From Streptococcus toyakuensis (GTDB lineage: Bacteria; Bacillota; Bacilli; Lactobacillales; Streptococcaceae): DNA of 64,000 nt. Where the stretch lies: assembly GCF_024346585.1 (NCBI RefSeq), contig NZ_AP024523.1, positions 1,063,001-1,127,000 of the forward strand. Reading direction: 5' to 3'. This document shows, piece by piece, positions 24,378-36,603 of this stretch. Under the pieces are notes generated by a model. The model was not told the origin of the DNA, made no database searches, and was given only the letters and a program-made list of their open reading frames with translations. A program made the translations under genes and the position numbers. How positions within the stretch are numbered: the first letter of the stretch is position 1; each line of letters starts with the position of its first letter.

Positions 24378-24664
24378 TTTTTGTCTACTCTTAACCTTTA
24401 AAATAGTTTTTTTTAATCGATTTGAAGTTGCCTAAATTATTACTTATTCGGTAAAATGAAGTATTGCTTTCAACAGATTTCCTTCAACTACACTTCACTT
24501 GATTCAAACAAGGTGGGTACATTTCTATTCCCACAAACTCCTTGTCAATGGAAACAAACACGTACCCACAGGGTAAATGGAAATAGAAACTGATAATTTC
24601 TAGCTATCACTTCTACTCATTCCAAAAATTTTCTCACTCTGATACTTACCCACCATAAAGCAAA
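24378..24664. other. Non-coding stretch between Mega and rlmCD
   Basis: AT-rich, no supported gene. It holds an inverted repeat at 24366-24391 (AAGAGTGGACAA / TTGTCTACTCTT) just upstream of the recombinase remnant, and broken frames on the minus strand full of stops. Probably eroded sequence of an integrated element. Confidence 0.4.
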
Positions 24665-24684
24665 AAGCCTTGCAATCAAGGCTT
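24665..24684 (-). terminator. Terminator downstream of rlmCD
   Basis: AAGCCTTG / CAAGGCTT with a four-base loop followed by a short U run on the minus strand. About 150 bases after the rlmCD stop and just beyond the nearest RlmCD-tail-like scar. Confidence 0.65.
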
Positions 24685-24710
24685 TCATTATCCCTTTCGT
24701 TCAAAGGTTT

Positions 24711-24743
24711 CTAAGCTTTTACGAGCAGAGCGACACACTCAGC
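24711..24743 (-). repeat. RlmCD-tail-like scar A
   Basis: The minus strand reads AECVALLVKA then stop, 92 bases after the real rlmCD stop. Same pattern as scars B and E, and the RlmCD C-terminus. Confidence 0.5.
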
Positions 24744-24834
24744 GGTTCGCTATCTCCGTTCTGTCTGCGTGCTAGCACTTGTCAATCACGGACAGCTATC
24801 GCATGGGCGGAAGTAAATGCTAATCTTCGTCGTT

Positions 24835-26202
<1,368 letters not shown>

Positions 26203-26263
26203 CTATTGGCCGACAAAAAAGACGGCAACGTTACGGTTACCATCTATTATACCATGAAATTTC

Positions 26264-27238
26264 TTAAGAACCAAAACTCTTGAAGAAGTTGACAATGGCT
26301 TGCCAGAGGGAGCTTAGGAAATTACCACCGTCCTCTAGCGCCTTATCAGCATCAAAGTTAAGGTTAATATTTTTAAAACTGTCGCCAGCTTGTGATACGA
26401 TGCTTTGTTTAAGATCATTCAAGGTTTTAGTGAAGTCTGCATTGCTCAGGATATCACTCTTTGAGAGATTCAAAGCAAAATTGATGATAATATTGATCTG
26501 GTTTCCTGTTATAACCTGATCAAGTTTGTAATTTTTTAAGGTATCTTCAACAATTTTACGGACATCTTCCTCTGTCAGATTTCCCTTACTTTCTTTAGCT
26601 TTGGCGAGTGCTGACTTGATATCAGCTAGGGCAACATTTAATTTATTAGCATCATAGCCTGACTTGTCCTTGTTTTCAGCATTGATATCAGACAAAGCCT
26701 TCAACTCTTCTTGAGCCAAATCTTTGTTGGCTTGTGGCACCTTGGCTCCATTAGCTTCTAGCGAATAATAAATCCCTGCTAAAGCACTTTCTCCTGTAAC
26801 GGGAATAGGTGCTGCTACAGTGATTTTGGCGTGTTCCACACCCAAAGTTACGGCTGCATTTCGGTACATATCCTGCGTCACCTTAGTGATGTTTTCTGGT
26901 GTTTCAATCTTGACCTCAAGTGGCGACTTGTCACCTAGTTTTTGAATCTTGGCTGATGAATACAACTGTAAACTTGAGTCATTGGCCACATTCATGATTT
27001 TAGAATAGACATCAGGTGTCATGGTCTTGAGTTCTTTGGTGTCTGTTGAGGCATTGTAGCCTAGTTTTTTAAGGGTTTGATTTTTTTGATCTTCAGATAG
27101 AGAAGAACCTAGGACATATTCAGGTTGAACATAGGTTTCGTCGATGACTTTTTGAACATCTGTTGCTGCATGGGCACTATTCATAGCTGTTACTGCCCAC
27201 AAGACCGCAGCACTAGTCAGAAAGAGTTTCTTTCTCAT
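26264..27238 (-). CDS. DUF1002 secreted protein
   Basis: 324 residues with a signal peptide (AVTAMNSAHAA cleavage near residue 25) and a DUF1002 domain. The central part is rich in helices (ITGNQINIIINFALNLSKS). Exported, with no sortase or lipid anchor, so free or loosely bound. Homologues are conserved in streptococci and bacilli without assigned function. AGGAGGA precedes the start. Confidence 0.8.
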   Translation of the reverse strand: MRKKLFLTSAAVLWAVTAMNSAHAATDVQKVIDETYVQPEYVLGSSLSEDQKNQTLKKLGYNASTDTKELKTMTPDVYSKIMNVANDSSLQLYSSAKIQKLGDKSPLEVKIETPENITKVTQDMYRNAAVTLGVEHAKITVAAPIPVTGESALAGIYYSLEANGAKVPQANKDLAQEELKALSDINAENKDKSGYDANKLNVALADIKSALAKAKESKGNLTEEDVRKIVEDTLKNYKLDQVITGNQINIIINFALNLSKSDILSNADFTKTLNDLKQSIVSQAGDSFKNINLNFDADKALEDGGNFLSSLWQAIVNFFKSFGS

Positions 27239-27311
27239 AGGGATTTTCCTCCTTTACCTTTCTAGAGTAATATATCTATCTTAAAGAAAACTTATAACAA
27301 AAACACCTAGA

Positions 27312-27926
27312 CTAGCCAGATGTCGAAAAGAGAGTGAAACATTTGATGATATAAAGGTTGAGTTGCACCTGTCTAGAGTAGTAATAGTTTCCTCCATTTA
27401 CATAGAGTTCGGCTCCATGAAAAATGGAAATGGGATGAATATAACTATAAGTCTTTCCAGTGGTATTACCAAGCAAGGGAGCAACAGTCTCACGAGAGTA
27501 CTGTTTGGCCAGAGCCAAGGTGTTTTCCTTACCATTTTGGGCGATAAAATCGATATAGGCAGGTCCAAAATTATAGGCTTGAACAGCTGTCCAGACATCA
27601 ACACCCTTCTTCTGAGCCAGATAGAGATTATCTGTCAGAGTTTGAACTCCTTGCCGAATACTAGAGGCATTATCATTGATGGTGTTGGTGGAACCACTTG
27701 CAGACTCACTAGACTGCATAACATCGCCTTCTTTTCCTTTTGTTTCAGTATAAATCATAGCGAGCACAAGCTCTTCGTTTGCTGGGGTGTCTTTTTCACT
27801 CAAGATCTCTCGCACCATGGGTTGGTAGGTCATGACTTGCTTGACATCTTGGTGAACGCGGTAAGCTTTATAGCCAGCAAAAAGGAAGACTGCTAGTACA
27901 AGCACTCTTCGAATTCGTTTAAACAT
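27312..27926 (-). CDS. pvaA: Lysozyme-like cell-wall hydrolase (PvaA-like)
   Basis: 204 residues with one N-terminal membrane anchor ([15 protein letters not shown]) and a goose-type/Slt-like lysozyme domain outside: catalytic glutamate in MIYTETKGK near 58, SSES and AVQAYNFG near 119. It matches pneumococcal vaccine antigen A, an anchored muramidase-like protein. It overlaps the stop of the nucleoid-protein gene, so it lies at the end of the glyA operon. Confidence 0.82.
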   Translation of the reverse strand: MFKRIRRVLVLAVFLFAGYKAYRVHQDVKQVMTYQPMVREILSEKDTPANEELVLAMIYTETKGKEGDVMQSSESASGSTNTINDNASSIRQGVQTLTDNLYLAQKKGVDVWTAVQAYNFGPAYIDFIAQNGKENTLALAKQYSRETVAPLLGNTTGKTYSYIHPISIFHGAELYVNGGNYYYSRQVQLNLYIIKCFTLFSTSG

Positions 27927-28900
27927 TATTTACTTTGAATATCCTCGATATTTTTGATTAAGATAGAATAGGTTCCATTGTCGTTTTGGATAAACTCAAC
28001 AGACTCGGCGTCTTGATAGACGTTATTAGGAACAATGAGCTCAATTCCATTTGACAAGGAGAGTTTTTGGTTTTCAAATTTCTTTAATTGGCGACTGGCA
28101 TCAATTTCATCAAATTGAACAGGCTCTGGTACGGCTTCTTTGACTTGATCAATAAAGCTCAAACGAGCTGTCAGGTTGTTATCAAAAAGGTCATTGGCCA
28201 ATTTTTCAGGTGACAACTCATTGCTTTCTTCTAAGTTGTTGAAAATCGCTGATTTGACCTTAGATTGAAATTGAAAATCATCTGTGTTAAAAGTCTCAGC
28301 AATTCTCTGGGCCGTTTTTTCCAGTTCTTTGATAGATTTCTTAGGAGAAATCTTAGGAGCGACAGCAAGAAGATTATCTGAAAAATAGTTCAAAAAAGTC
28401 CCGTTGTACTTAATTCGTTTTTCAATCAGATGGTACTTGCGACTCTGAAGATTGACCACCAAGGCCTCGTCAGCTCCCGTTCCAAATCCAGGCAGGTTAT
28501 TCTGGGTCAGCTTGATTGGATTATCAACTTCTCCACCGAGGTGGGTCAAGGTCTCCCGCAGGGCAATTCGCAAGAAAGCGAAATGTTCTACACCTTCTTT
28601 AGAAAATTGCACAAAAATCAAGTCATTGGTTTTTAGATTTTCAGAAATACTGAACTCCTCTTTCCAGAGATTAGCCAGTGTTACTGATGTCTCCAACAAA
28701 TCATCTGTGATGTGATTGAAGAAGGGATTTTCTTCTTCGAAAATCCCAGTCTTAGCTTCATCTGAATACACACGTTCAATTTTCTTGCGCAAGTATTCTT
28801 CGATTTTTGGAGTGATATTGAGAAACTTATCCGCTAGGAACAGCTCGGTATCGTCCGGACTGAACTGATGGATAATGGCTTTCTTAATATAAATGTCCAT
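27926..28900 (-). CDS. Nucleoid-associated protein (NdpA/YejK-like)
   Basis: 324 residues from the ATG at 28900 ([11 protein letters not shown]); the longer frame starts inside glyA. The N-terminus and the [11 protein letters not shown] and ERIAKLAETF-like helical regions fit the 37-kDa nucleoid-associated protein family. Acts in the cytoplasm on DNA; exact role undefined in streptococci. GAGGA of the glyA end acts as a distant ribosome site, implying coupling. Confidence 0.75.
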   Translation of the reverse strand: MDIYIKKAIIHQFSPDDTELFLADKFLNITPKIEEYLRKKIERVYSDEAKTGIFEEENPFFNHITDDLLETSVTLANLWKEEFSISENLKTNDLIFVQFSKEGVEHFAFLRIALRETLTHLGGEVDNPIKLTQNNLPGFGTGADEALVVNLQSRKYHLIEKRIKYNGTFLNYFSDNLLAVAPKISPKKSIKELEKTAQRIAETFNTDDFQFQSKVKSAIFNNLEESNELSPEKLANDLFDNNLTARLSFIDQVKEAVPEPVQFDEIDASRQLKKFENQKLSLSNGIELIVPNNVYQDAESVEFIQNDNGTYSILIKNIEDIQSK

Positions 28901-28907
28901 AAACGTT

Positions 28908-30164
28908 TTAGTCCTCGTATAATGGGAAGGCATCTGTCAATTCTTTGACTGCACTTCTCACTTCTTCTAAGACAGCCTCATTTTCTGCATTTTTAAGGGT
29001 TTTAATGATGAGTTCAGCCACTTTGCGACTTTCTTCTTCACCAAATCCACGCGCAGTAATGGCTGCTGCTCCGATACGAATCCCACTTGTTTTGAATGGG
29101 GACAAGGTTTCGTAAGGGATTGAGTTTTTATTTAGGGTAATATTGACCTCATCCAGCAAGTTTTGAGCAACTTTTCCGTTTTCTACAACCTTAGTCACAT
29201 CCACTAGGAAGAGATGGTTTTCAGTCCCGCCAGAAATAATACGGAAATCAGAGTCTTGTAAGAAGACATCTGCCATAGCCTTGCTATTTTTGATAACATT
29301 AGTAGCATATTCCTTGAAGGCTTGATCCAAAACTTCTTTGAAAGAAACAGCTTTAGCTGCCACAACGTGCTCCAAAGGACCACCCTGAATACCAGGGAAA
29401 ATAGCTGAATTGATTTTCTTAGCTAAGTCTTCATCATTGGTCAAAATCAAACCACCACGAGGCCCACGAAGGGTTTTGTGGGTCGTTGTTGTCGTGATGT
29501 GAGCGTATGGCACTGGGCTAGGATGTAGACCAGCTGCAACCAAACCAGCGATATGAGCCATATCTACCATGAGCTTAGCTCCAACAGCATCAGCAATTTC
29601 ACGGAATTTTGAAAAGTCGATAATTTGAGAATAGGCTGAAGCACCTGCTACAATCAGTTTTGGCTTGACTTCTTGGGCTTGTTTCAAAATAGCATCAAAG
29701 TCCAAGAGTTCAGTCTCAGGATCCACACTATAAGAAACAAAGTTGTAGGTTTGACCAGAGAAGCTAACAGGAGCCCCGTGAGTCAAGTGCCCACCTGCGG
29801 CCAAATCCATCCCCATAACCGTATCACCCGGATCAATCAAGGCCATGTAAGCCGCACAGTTAGCTTGACTTCCTGAGTGTGGTTGTACATTAGCAAATTT
29901 TGCACCGAAAATTTCTTTTGCGCGTTCAATGGCTAGAGATTCTACTACGTCCACCACATCAGTTCCACCATAATAACGGCGTCCTGGGTAACCTTCGGCG
30001 TATTTATTCGTCAAGATAGACCCTTGAGCTGCCATAACAGCCTTGGAAACTACGTTTTCCGAAGCAATCAACTCAATATTGTTTTGTTGGCGTTCCTCTT
30101 CTTTGGCAATAGCATTCCAGAGATCAGCATCATATGCTTTAAAATCATCTTTGTCAAAAATCAT
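28908..30164 (-). CDS. glyA: Serine hydroxymethyltransferase
   Basis: 418 residues, standard for bacterial SHMT. The PLP lysine lies in [14 protein letters not shown] near 229, and the substrate motif YYGGTDVVD near 64. Converts serine and tetrahydrofolate to glycine and methylene-THF. It lies in a translation and metabolism operon with prfA, prmC, tsaC and a GNAT gene, as in pneumococcus. Confidence 0.97.
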   Translation of the reverse strand: MIFDKDDFKAYDADLWNAIAKEEERQQNNIELIASENVVSKAVMAAQGSILTNKYAEGYPGRRYYGGTDVVDVVESLAIERAKEIFGAKFANVQPHSGSQANCAAYMALIDPGDTVMGMDLAAGGHLTHGAPVSFSGQTYNFVSYSVDPETELLDFDAILKQAQEVKPKLIVAGASAYSQIIDFSKFREIADAVGAKLMVDMAHIAGLVAAGLHPSPVPYAHITTTTTHKTLRGPRGGLILTNDEDLAKKINSAIFPGIQGGPLEHVVAAKAVSFKEVLDQAFKEYATNVIKNSKAMADVFLQDSDFRIISGGTENHLFLVDVTKVVENGKVAQNLLDEVNITLNKNSIPYETLSPFKTSGIRIGAAAITARGFGEEESRKVAELIIKTLKNAENEAVLEEVRSAVKELTDAFPLYED

Positions 30165-30225
30165 AGGTCTTCTCCTTTATTGTGTGACTAGTCCATTAGT
30201 TTCATTTTCTTATTAGAAAATCAAA

Positions 30226-30657
30226 CTAAAAGATGCGAATAAACCGTTTCTGCATTTTATCACAAGTATAACCAACTTTTTCATAAAATGCATGAGCACC
30301 CAGACGATGATCGGCAGAGTTTAAGCGGATAAACCCATAACCACGTCTTTTTGCTTCTTCTTCCAACCCTTGTAATAAGATTTTACCAATACCTTGACCT
30401 TGCGCTTGAGGTGAAACTGCTAAGGCTAAGATATTAAATCCTGCTTTGGAATAGAGTGATTCGTAAACTTCAGCGTGGACATAACCAAGTAAGACACGAC
30501 TGACTGCATCCTCATAGCCAAGTAGGAAATGATATTCATCTTGAGATAATCTAGTTAGTTGACTAGCTGTCTCCTCTAGACTAAAAGAATAGCCCAAAGC
30601 TTCTTGGTTAATGTCACATATAGCTTTCACGTCAGTTTCTCTTAAATCTCTTAGCAT
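30226..30657 (-). CDS. GNAT family N-acetyltransferase
   Basis: 143 residues from the ATG with GAGGAGG upstream; the longer frame begins inside tsaC. The acetyl-CoA loop VSPQAQGQGIGKILL (near residues 79-93) and a C-terminal FYEKVGYTC are typical of GNAT proteins. Coupled to tsaC, whose stop is one base away. Substrate unknown. Confidence 0.85.
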   Translation of the reverse strand: MLRDLRETDVKAICDINQEALGYSFSLEETASQLTRLSQDEYHFLLGYEDAVSRVLLGYVHAEVYESLYSKAGFNILALAVSPQAQGQGIGKILLQGLEEEAKRRGYGFIRLNSADHRLGAHAFYEKVGYTCDKMQKRFIRIF

Positions 30658-30658
30658 C

Positions 30659-31264
30659 TCATTCCTCCTCAAAAGAAATCTCTGGCAACCGAGCAAGAAT
30701 ATCTTCTCGCTTAATCGCCCCTTGGCGTAAGATTTTCACCTTGTCTCCAGACAAGTCCAAAATAGTTGAATCCTGTCCAGTTAGAAAAGCATCGTCTTCC
30801 AAACCCAAAACCTCTTGGTCAAAATCCTTCAGAATTTGTTCAAAGGTTACTCCACTTGCCTGACCTGAGATATTGGCAGACGGCCCAATCAAGGGACCTG
30901 TCTCTCGAATCAAATCAAGGGTAATGGGATGACTAGTCATCCGAAATCCAACAGTTGCAAGATCAGAATTGACCCAATAGGGAACTCGGTCATTGGCTTC
31001 GAGAATGATGGTTAAGGGACCTGGTAAAAAGGTCTCTACAAGTTTTTGTAGATAAGTTGGCTGATTCTTTGAAAAGTGCAAGATATCTTCTAAAGAGGCA
31101 ATATTGAGATTGAGTGCCTTGTCTCTGGGACGACGTTTGAGTTGGTATACATGATCAACTGCTTTTTCGTTTAGAGCCTTGGCAAAGAGACCGTAAACCG
31201 TCTCTGTAGGTAGAACGACAGCTCCACCATTTTCCAACTCTTGTCTAATCCTGTCCATCATCAA
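30659..31264 (-). CDS. tsaC: L-threonylcarbamoyladenylate synthase
   Basis: 201 residues, YrdC/Sua5 domain. PTETVYGL near residues 20-27, KRRPRDK near 44-50 and SANISG near 132 are the ATP/threonine-binding motifs. Makes threonylcarbamoyl-AMP for the t6A37 tRNA modification. The short form lacks the Sua5 C-terminal domain. The start overlaps the prmC end by 20 bases. Confidence 0.92.
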   Translation of the reverse strand: MMMDRIRQELENGGAVVLPTETVYGLFAKALNEKAVDHVYQLKRRPRDKALNLNIASLEDILHFSKNQPTYLQKLVETFLPGPLTIILEANDRVPYWVNSDLATVGFRMTSHPITLDLIRETGPLIGPSANISGQASGVTFEQILKDFDQEVLGLEDDAFLTGQDSTILDLSGDKVKILRQGAIKREDILARLPEISFEEE

Positions 31265-32081
31265 TCACTACCATCCTATCTTGACCAAATTGGTCCTTGA
31301 GTGTTCGAACTCGCTGTTCAGGAAGATGTTTCCTAAAAAGTTCAGGAACACTTTGACCTTGCTTGTATCCAATTTCAAGGTAAATCTTACCACCATCTTT
31401 GAGATAGTCTTTTGCATCTTCCGCAATTCTACGGTAAATAGCTAGGCCATCCTCGTCTGCAAAGAGAGCTAGATGAGGCTCCGAATGCAAGACATTCAAG
31501 CCGACCTCTGACTCATCTTCACGAGAGATATAGGGTGGATTGGAAACAATTATATCATATTTTTCAGAAATTTCTGTAAAACAGTCAGATTTTTTTAAAA
31601 ATATTTGAAGATTTTGATTTTTAGCATTTTCGCTAGCTACATCTAAAGCATCTTGGGAAATATCTGCTGCTGTCACTGACCAATCTTGTTTGTTTTTTGC
31701 TAATGCAAGGGCTATGGCTCCACTACCTGTTCCAATATCCAGAACTGAAAGATTCGTCTCAGGATTTTCAGCTAGGATAAGCTCTACCAACTCCTCTGTT
31801 TCTGGACGAGGAATCAATACTCGCTCATCAACTTTTAACTGCATTCCATAAAAATCTGCCTGTCCAATGATGTACTGTGCCGGTTTATGAGCTGCTAACT
31901 GTTGGAAAATTCCTTTTACAAATACTTCTTCCTCTTCCGTCACTTCCTGCTGGAGGGCAAAAACGAAATCTGTAAAAGATAGATTTTTCAGGCTACGATA
32001 GACAAAAGAGAGGCTTTCAGCTTCCTCTCCTTGTCTTATCAACTCTTCTTCAAAATCTGAAAATAATTGCGCTAATTTCAT
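31245..32081 (-). CDS. prmC: Release factor glutamine methyltransferase
   Basis: 278 residues. N-terminal helical domain, then a SAM methyltransferase domain with DIGTGSGAIALAL near 116-128 and the diagnostic NPPY (SNPPYIS near 178). Methylates the GGQ glutamine of RF1 and RF2. Directly follows its substrate gene prfA with a one-base overlap. Confidence 0.95.
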   Translation of the reverse strand: MKLAQLFSDFEEELIRQGEEAESLSFVYRSLKNLSFTDFVFALQQEVTEEEEVFVKGIFQQLAAHKPAQYIIGQADFYGMQLKVDERVLIPRPETEELVELILAENPETNLSVLDIGTGSGAIALALAKNKQDWSVTAADISQDALDVASENAKNQNLQIFLKKSDCFTEISEKYDIIVSNPPYISREDESEVGLNVLHSEPHLALFADEDGLAIYRRIAEDAKDYLKDGGKIYLEIGYKQGQSVPELFRKHLPEQRVRTLKDQFGQDRMVVIDDGQD

Positions 32082-33160
32082 TATTTGTTTAATTCTTCTA
32101 ATTTTTGTGTTTGGTCATAGAGCACCAAAGCATCCACAACTTCATCCAATTTACCAGATAAAATTGTGTCTAGTTTTTGGAGGGTTAAGCCGATACGGTG
32201 ATCTGTGACACGGTTTTGTGGGAAGTTATAAGTGCGTATACGTTCTGAACGATCTCCAGTACCGATTGTCGACTTACGCTCAGCGTCTTGTTCATCTTGG
32301 GCAATCTGAGCAAAGTGGTCAGCCACACGCGCACGGATGATTTTCATTGCCTTCTCACGGTTTTTCTGCTGGGTACGTTCTTCCTGCATTTCAACCTTGA
32401 TATTGGTTGGCAAGTGAACGATACGAACAGCAGTCGCAACCTTGTTGACGTTCTGTCCACCAGCACCTGATGCGTGGTAGATGTCAACACGAAGGTCTTT
32501 TGGATCAATATCGTATTCTACTTCTTCGACTTCAGGCATGACAAGAACTGTGGCAGTTGATGTATGGACACGACCTTGGCTTTCTGTCACAGGGACACGT
32601 TGCACACGATGGGCACCTGATTCGTACTTGAGTTTAGAGTAAACAGATTGACCTGAAACCATGGCAACCACTTCTTTGAAACCACCGACACCATTCATAG
32701 AGGCTTCCATAACTTCAAAGCGCCAGCCTTGGGCTTCTGCATACTTTTGGTACATGGTTAGCAAATCCCCAGCGAAAAGTGCTGCTTCATCTCCACCAGC
32801 TGCTCCACGGATTTCAAGGATAATATTCTTGTCATCGTTTGGATCTTTAGGAAGGAGCAAGATTTTCAGTTTTTCTTCGTATTCTTCTTTTTCAGACTTG
32901 GCATCTTTGAGCTCTTGCTTGGCCATTTCTTCCAAGTCCGCATCTCCACCTGATTCCTTAATCATCTCTTCGGCATCAACGATGTTTTGAAGGACTTGTT
33001 TGTACTCACGGTAAGCCGTCACTGTATCACGGCTTGAAGCCTCTTCTTTTGAGAGCTCCATGAAACGCTTGGTGTCCGAAACCACATCTGGGTCACTGAG
33101 CAACTCTCCTAATTCTTCATAACGGTCTTCTACAGCTTGTAGTTGATCATAGATGTTCAT
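32081..33160 (-). CDS. prfA: Peptide chain release factor 1
   Basis: 359 residues. The GGQ motif (GAGGQNVNK near 232) and the stop-codon recognition region fit RF1 (UAA/UAG); residues around [10 protein letters not shown] support class RF1. Overlaps the tdk stop by four bases. Confidence 0.96.
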   Translation of the reverse strand: MNIYDQLQAVEDRYEELGELLSDPDVVSDTKRFMELSKEEASSRDTVTAYREYKQVLQNIVDAEEMIKESGGDADLEEMAKQELKDAKSEKEEYEEKLKILLLPKDPNDDKNIILEIRGAAGGDEAALFAGDLLTMYQKYAEAQGWRFEVMEASMNGVGGFKEVVAMVSGQSVYSKLKYESGAHRVQRVPVTESQGRVHTSTATVLVMPEVEEVEYDIDPKDLRVDIYHASGAGGQNVNKVATAVRIVHLPTNIKVEMQEERTQQKNREKAMKIIRARVADHFAQIAQDEQDAERKSTIGTGDRSERIRTYNFPQNRVTDHRIGLTLQKLDTILSGKLDEVVDALVLYDQTQKLEELNK

Positions 33161-33747
33161 TTTTCTTCATTCTCCTTATTGATTTCAGGGGCAAAATAAT
33201 GTTTACGGCAAACCGAGATATAGGTTTCATTGCCACCGATCTGAATCTGCTCACCATCATAAACGGGCAGTCCATCCTGTGTTCGCAAAACCATAGTCGC
33301 CTTTTTCTTACAATACTGGCAAATGGTCTTAATCTCATCAATCTTGTCTGCTAAGAGCAAGAGATACTTGGAACCTTCGAACAGTTCATTGCGAAAATCA
33401 TTTTTCAAACCAAAAGCCATGACGGGTATATCTAACTCATCAACAACACGAGCTAGGTCATAAACATGATGACGTTTGAGAAACTGGGCTTCATCGACCA
33501 AAACACAGTATGGTTTCTCCGGTAAATCTCGGATAAATCCAAAGATATCCGTTGACTCCTCAATCGCAATGGCAGGGCGTTTCATACCAATCCGACTCGA
33601 CACATAGCCAACACCATCACGCGTATCCAGAGCTGAGGTCATAATCACAACACCTTTTCCTTGCTCCTCATAGTTATAGGCCACCTTGAGAATCTCGATT
33701 GTCTTTCCAGAGTTCATGGTCCCATAACGATAATACAACTGTGCCAT
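33157..33747 (-). CDS. tdk: Thymidine kinase
   Basis: 196 residues, type II thymidine kinase. P-loop GTMNSGKT (9-16), DEAQFL near 88-93 (Walker B), and a zinc site from CQYCKKK near 143 and CRKH near 183. Salvages thymidine. First gene of the prfA operon. Divergent from the tautomerase gene. Confidence 0.95.
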   Translation of the reverse strand: MAQLYYRYGTMNSGKTIEILKVAYNYEEQGKGVVIMTSALDTRDGVGYVSSRIGMKRPAIAIEESTDIFGFIRDLPEKPYCVLVDEAQFLKRHHVYDLARVVDELDIPVMAFGLKNDFRNELFEGSKYLLLLADKIDEIKTICQYCKKKATMVLRTQDGLPVYDGEQIQIGGNETYISVCRKHYFAPEINKENEEK

Positions 33748-33870
33748 GTTTCTTGCTTCACGTCCGTTTCTAAATTTTTGCTACATTCTAGTATATCATA
33801 ATTTTCTTAAGCTTTAAACGGCAAAATGTGGTAAAATAGAAGAAATCAAAAACTAGTGGAGGAAGCTATT

Positions 33871-34053
33871 ATGCCATTTGTACGCATCGATTTATTTGAA
33901 GGACGCACGCTCGAGCAAAAGAAAGCTCTTGCTAAGGAAGTAACGGAAGCTGTTGTCCGTAACACTGGAGCCCCTCAATCAGCTGTCCATGTCATCATCA
34001 ACGACATGCCAGAAGGAACTTACTTCCCACAAGGTGAAATGCGCACCAAATAA
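33871..34053 (+). CDS. 4-oxalocrotonate tautomerase family protein
   Basis: 60 residues. Catalytic Pro immediately after the initiator Met (MPFVRIDLFEGR), which is why the ATG with GGAGG at 33871 is chosen. The family tautomerises enol acids and forms hexamers; the streptococcal substrate is not known. A TAAAAT -10 element lies about 35 bases upstream. Confidence 0.88.
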   Translation: MPFVRIDLFEGRTLEQKKALAKEVTEAVVRNTGAPQSAVHVIINDMPEGTYFPQGEMRTK

Positions 34054-34190
34054 GCTAGCTTAAGCAGAATTGCTTAGGCTTTTTCAATCTCCAAGTAGCA
34101 TCCATTGAAGAAATAGTTCAAATTTGTTACAATTTGAAAGGATACTTGGGAAAATTTCCAAGAAAAGAGCTATTTATTAAAGGAAACATT

Positions 34191-35564
34191 ATGATTACAC
34201 GTGAATTTGATACCATCGCTGCTATCTCTACTCCACTAGGTGAAGGGGCTATTGGTATTGTCCGCCTGAGCGGAACAGAAAGTTTTGCTATTGTGCAAAA
34301 GATTTTTAAAGGAAAAGACTTGAGTCAGGTTGCTAGCCATACACTCAACTACGGTCACATTATTGATCCTCTGACTGGTAAAGTCATGGACGAGGTTATG
34401 GTTGGGGCTATGAAGTCTCCAAAAACCTTCACTCGTGAGGATATTATCGAGATTAACACCCACGGTGGGATTGCGGTTACCAATGAGATTCTCCAGCTAG
34501 CCATCCGTGAAGGAGCTCGATTGGCTGAACCTGGTGAATTTACCAAACGTGCCTTTCTAAATGGACGTGTGGACTTGACTCAGGCTGAGGCGGTCATGGA
34601 TATCATCCGCGCTAAGACAGACAAGGCCATGAACATTGCGGTCAAACAACTTGATGGTTCCCTTTCTGATCTTATCAATAATACCCGTCAAGAAATCCTC
34701 AATACACTTGCCCAAGTCGAGGTCAATATTGATTATCCTGAGTACGACGATGTTGAGGAAGCCACTACTGCTGTTGTCCGTGAGAAGACTATGGAGTTTG
34801 AGCAATTGCTAACTAATCTCCTTAAGACAGCCCGTCGCGGCAAAATCCTCCGTGAGGGAATTTCAACAGCTATCATCGGCCGTCCTAACGTTGGAAAATC
34901 CAGCCTCCTCAACAACCTCTTACGTGAGGACAAGGCAATCGTCACTGATATCGCTGGTACGACACGTGATGTCATCGAAGAATACGTCAACATTAACGGT
35001 GTTCCACTTAAATTGATTGATACAGCTGGAATCCGTGAAACAGATGATATCGTTGAACAAATCGGTGTTGAGCGTTCGAAAAAAGCTCTTAAGGAAGCTG
35101 ACTTGGTTCTACTGGTGCTAAATGCCAGTGAACCACTAACCGCCCAAGACCGCCAACTCCTAGAAATCAGTCGGGAGACTAATCGCATTATTCTTCTTAA
35201 CAAAACCGACCTGCCTGAAGCGATTGAAACTTCGGAACTACCTGAAGACGTTATTCGTATTTCAGTCCTTAAAAACCAAAATATTGATAAGATTGAAGAG
35301 AGAATCAACAACCTCTTCTTTGAAAATGCTGGTTTGGTTGAACAAGATGCTACTTACTTGTCAAATGCCCGTCACATTTCCTTGATTGAGAAGGCTGTTG
35401 AAAGCCTACAGGCTGTTAATGAAGGGCTGGAACTAGGTATGCCAGTTGACTTGCTTCAAGTTGACTTGACTCGTACTTGGGAAATCCTCGGAGAAATCAC
35501 TGGAGATGCTACTCCAGATGAACTCATTACCCAGCTCTTTAGCCAATTCTGTTTAGGAAAATAA
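34191..35564 (+). CDS. mnmE: tRNA modification GTPase MnmE
   Basis: 457 residues from the ATG with AAAGGAAA upstream. N-terminal folate-binding domain, helical domain and embedded G domain: GRPNVGKSS near 229-237, [15 protein letters not shown]-terminal FCLGK supplies the essential cysteine. With MnmG it modifies U34 of tRNAs. Also known as trmE. Confidence 0.97.
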   Translation: MITREFDTIAAISTPLGEGAIGIVRLSGTESFAIVQKIFKGKDLSQVASHTLNYGHIIDPLTGKVMDEVMVGAMKSPKTFTREDIIEINTHGGIAVTNEILQLAIREGARLAEPGEFTKRAFLNGRVDLTQAEAVMDIIRAKTDKAMNIAVKQLDGSLSDLINNTRQEILNTLAQVEVNIDYPEYDDVEEATTAVVREKTMEFEQLLTNLLKTARRGKILREGISTAIIGRPNVGKSSLLNNLLREDKAIVTDIAGTTRDVIEEYVNINGVPLKLIDTAGIRETDDIVEQIGVERSKKALKEADLVLLVLNASEPLTAQDRQLLEISRETNRIILLNKTDLPEAIETSELPEDVIRISVLKNQNIDKIEERINNLFFENAGLVEQDATYLSNARHISLIEKAVESLQAVNEGLELGMPVDLLQVDLTRTWEILGEITGDATPDELITQLFSQFCLGK

Positions 35565-35566
35565 GA

Positions 35567-35600
35567 AAAATCCATGATCGTTCTTGCGGTCATGGATTTT
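35567..35600. terminator. Bidirectional terminator between mnmE and dapA
   Basis: AAAATCCATGA / TCATGGATTTT stem flanked by A and T runs, between two convergent genes. Confidence 0.85.
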
Positions 35601-35610
35601 ATTGTCTTTA

Positions 35611-36546
35611 TTAGTAATCTGGTCTTAAGACCCCTGTTACAGTTGCCTTGGTCGCTTCGTAGTCGCCATCTACGACAACCTTGATAATACGTTTGGCATC
35701 TTCTTCTGGTGCTGGAACTAGAGGTAATCGAGTTGGTCCAGCTTCAAATCCCATATAGTTAAGAACGGCCTTAACAGGAGCAGGACTTGGATAAGAGAAG
35801 AGGGCATTGACTTTAGGAATGAATTTACGCTGAATAGCCGCTGCTTTTTTCATATCGCTTTCCGCAATGGCAGTAAACATCTCGTGCATTTCATCCCCAT
35901 TTGTATGGGATACAACAGAAATAACCCCATCCGCACCAAGGTTCATGGCATGGAAAGCATCTCCATCCTCACCAGTATAGACCAAGAACTCTTCTGGCTT
36001 ATGCTCAATCAAGTAAGCCATATTGGCCAAGCTAGTACATTCTTTGACACCAATGATATTTGGATGGTCAGCCAAACGAAGCATGGTTTCTGGAGTTAAT
36101 TCAACAACCACACGCCCTGGAATGTTATAGATGATAATAGGCAAATCTGATGCATCTGCAATAGCCTTAAAGTGCTGATACATTCCTTCTTGAGAAGGTT
36201 TGTTGTAGTAAGGAACAATAGCAAGACCAGCAGCAAAACCGCCAAATTCCGCTACTTCTTTGACAAACTCGATAGAGTCACGCGTATCATTGGTACCCAC
36301 ACCCGCAATCAAAGGCACACGTCCATTGACAATCTTTTGTACAGCTGCAAACAGTTCCAACTCTTCATCGTGGGTCAAGGTTGGACTCTCAGCAGTGGTA
36401 CCTGCGAGAAGAATTCCATCCGTATGATGCGCCAACAGATGCTCAATCAAGGCTGGAATGGCATCAAAGTTGATGGAACCATCCTCGTGGAAGGGAGTAA
36501 TAAAGGCTGTGATGATTTTACACTCTTTTAAATCTTGATAGGACAT
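35611..36546 (-). CDS. dapA: 4-hydroxy-tetrahydrodipicolinate synthase
   Basis: 311 residues from the ATG with GAGAGGTG upstream. TIM-barrel aldolase: GTTAES near 48, Tyr in YNIPGR near 137 and the Schiff-base lysine in GVKECT near 166. First committed step of lysine/diaminopimelate synthesis. It follows asd by 58 bases, so both are probably governed by the asd leader RNA. Confidence 0.95.
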   Translation of the reverse strand: MSYQDLKECKIITAFITPFHEDGSINFDAIPALIEHLLAHHTDGILLAGTTAESPTLTHDEELELFAAVQKIVNGRVPLIAGVGTNDTRDSIEFVKEVAEFGGFAAGLAIVPYYNKPSQEGMYQHFKAIADASDLPIIIYNIPGRVVVELTPETMLRLADHPNIIGVKECTSLANMAYLIEHKPEEFLVYTGEDGDAFHAMNLGADGVISVVSHTNGDEMHEMFTAIAESDMKKAAAIQRKFIPKVNALFSYPSPAPVKAVLNYMGFEAGPTRLPLVPAPEEDAKRIIKVVVDGDYEATKATVTGVLRPDY

Positions 36547-36603
36547 GAAAACACCTCTCTCTATTTCAAAGAAGGAGTTCATCTGAACTCCTAAACAATA
36601 TGA

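Noticed and set aside
27363..27896. 177-codon plus-strand ORF opposite pvaA
   Set aside because: Fully overlaps a well-supported lysozyme-like gene and has no ribosome site or recognisable domain.
34733..35311. 192-codon minus-strand ORF within mnmE
   Set aside because: Antisense shadow of a highly expressed, codon-biased gene; S/R-rich product and no start signals.
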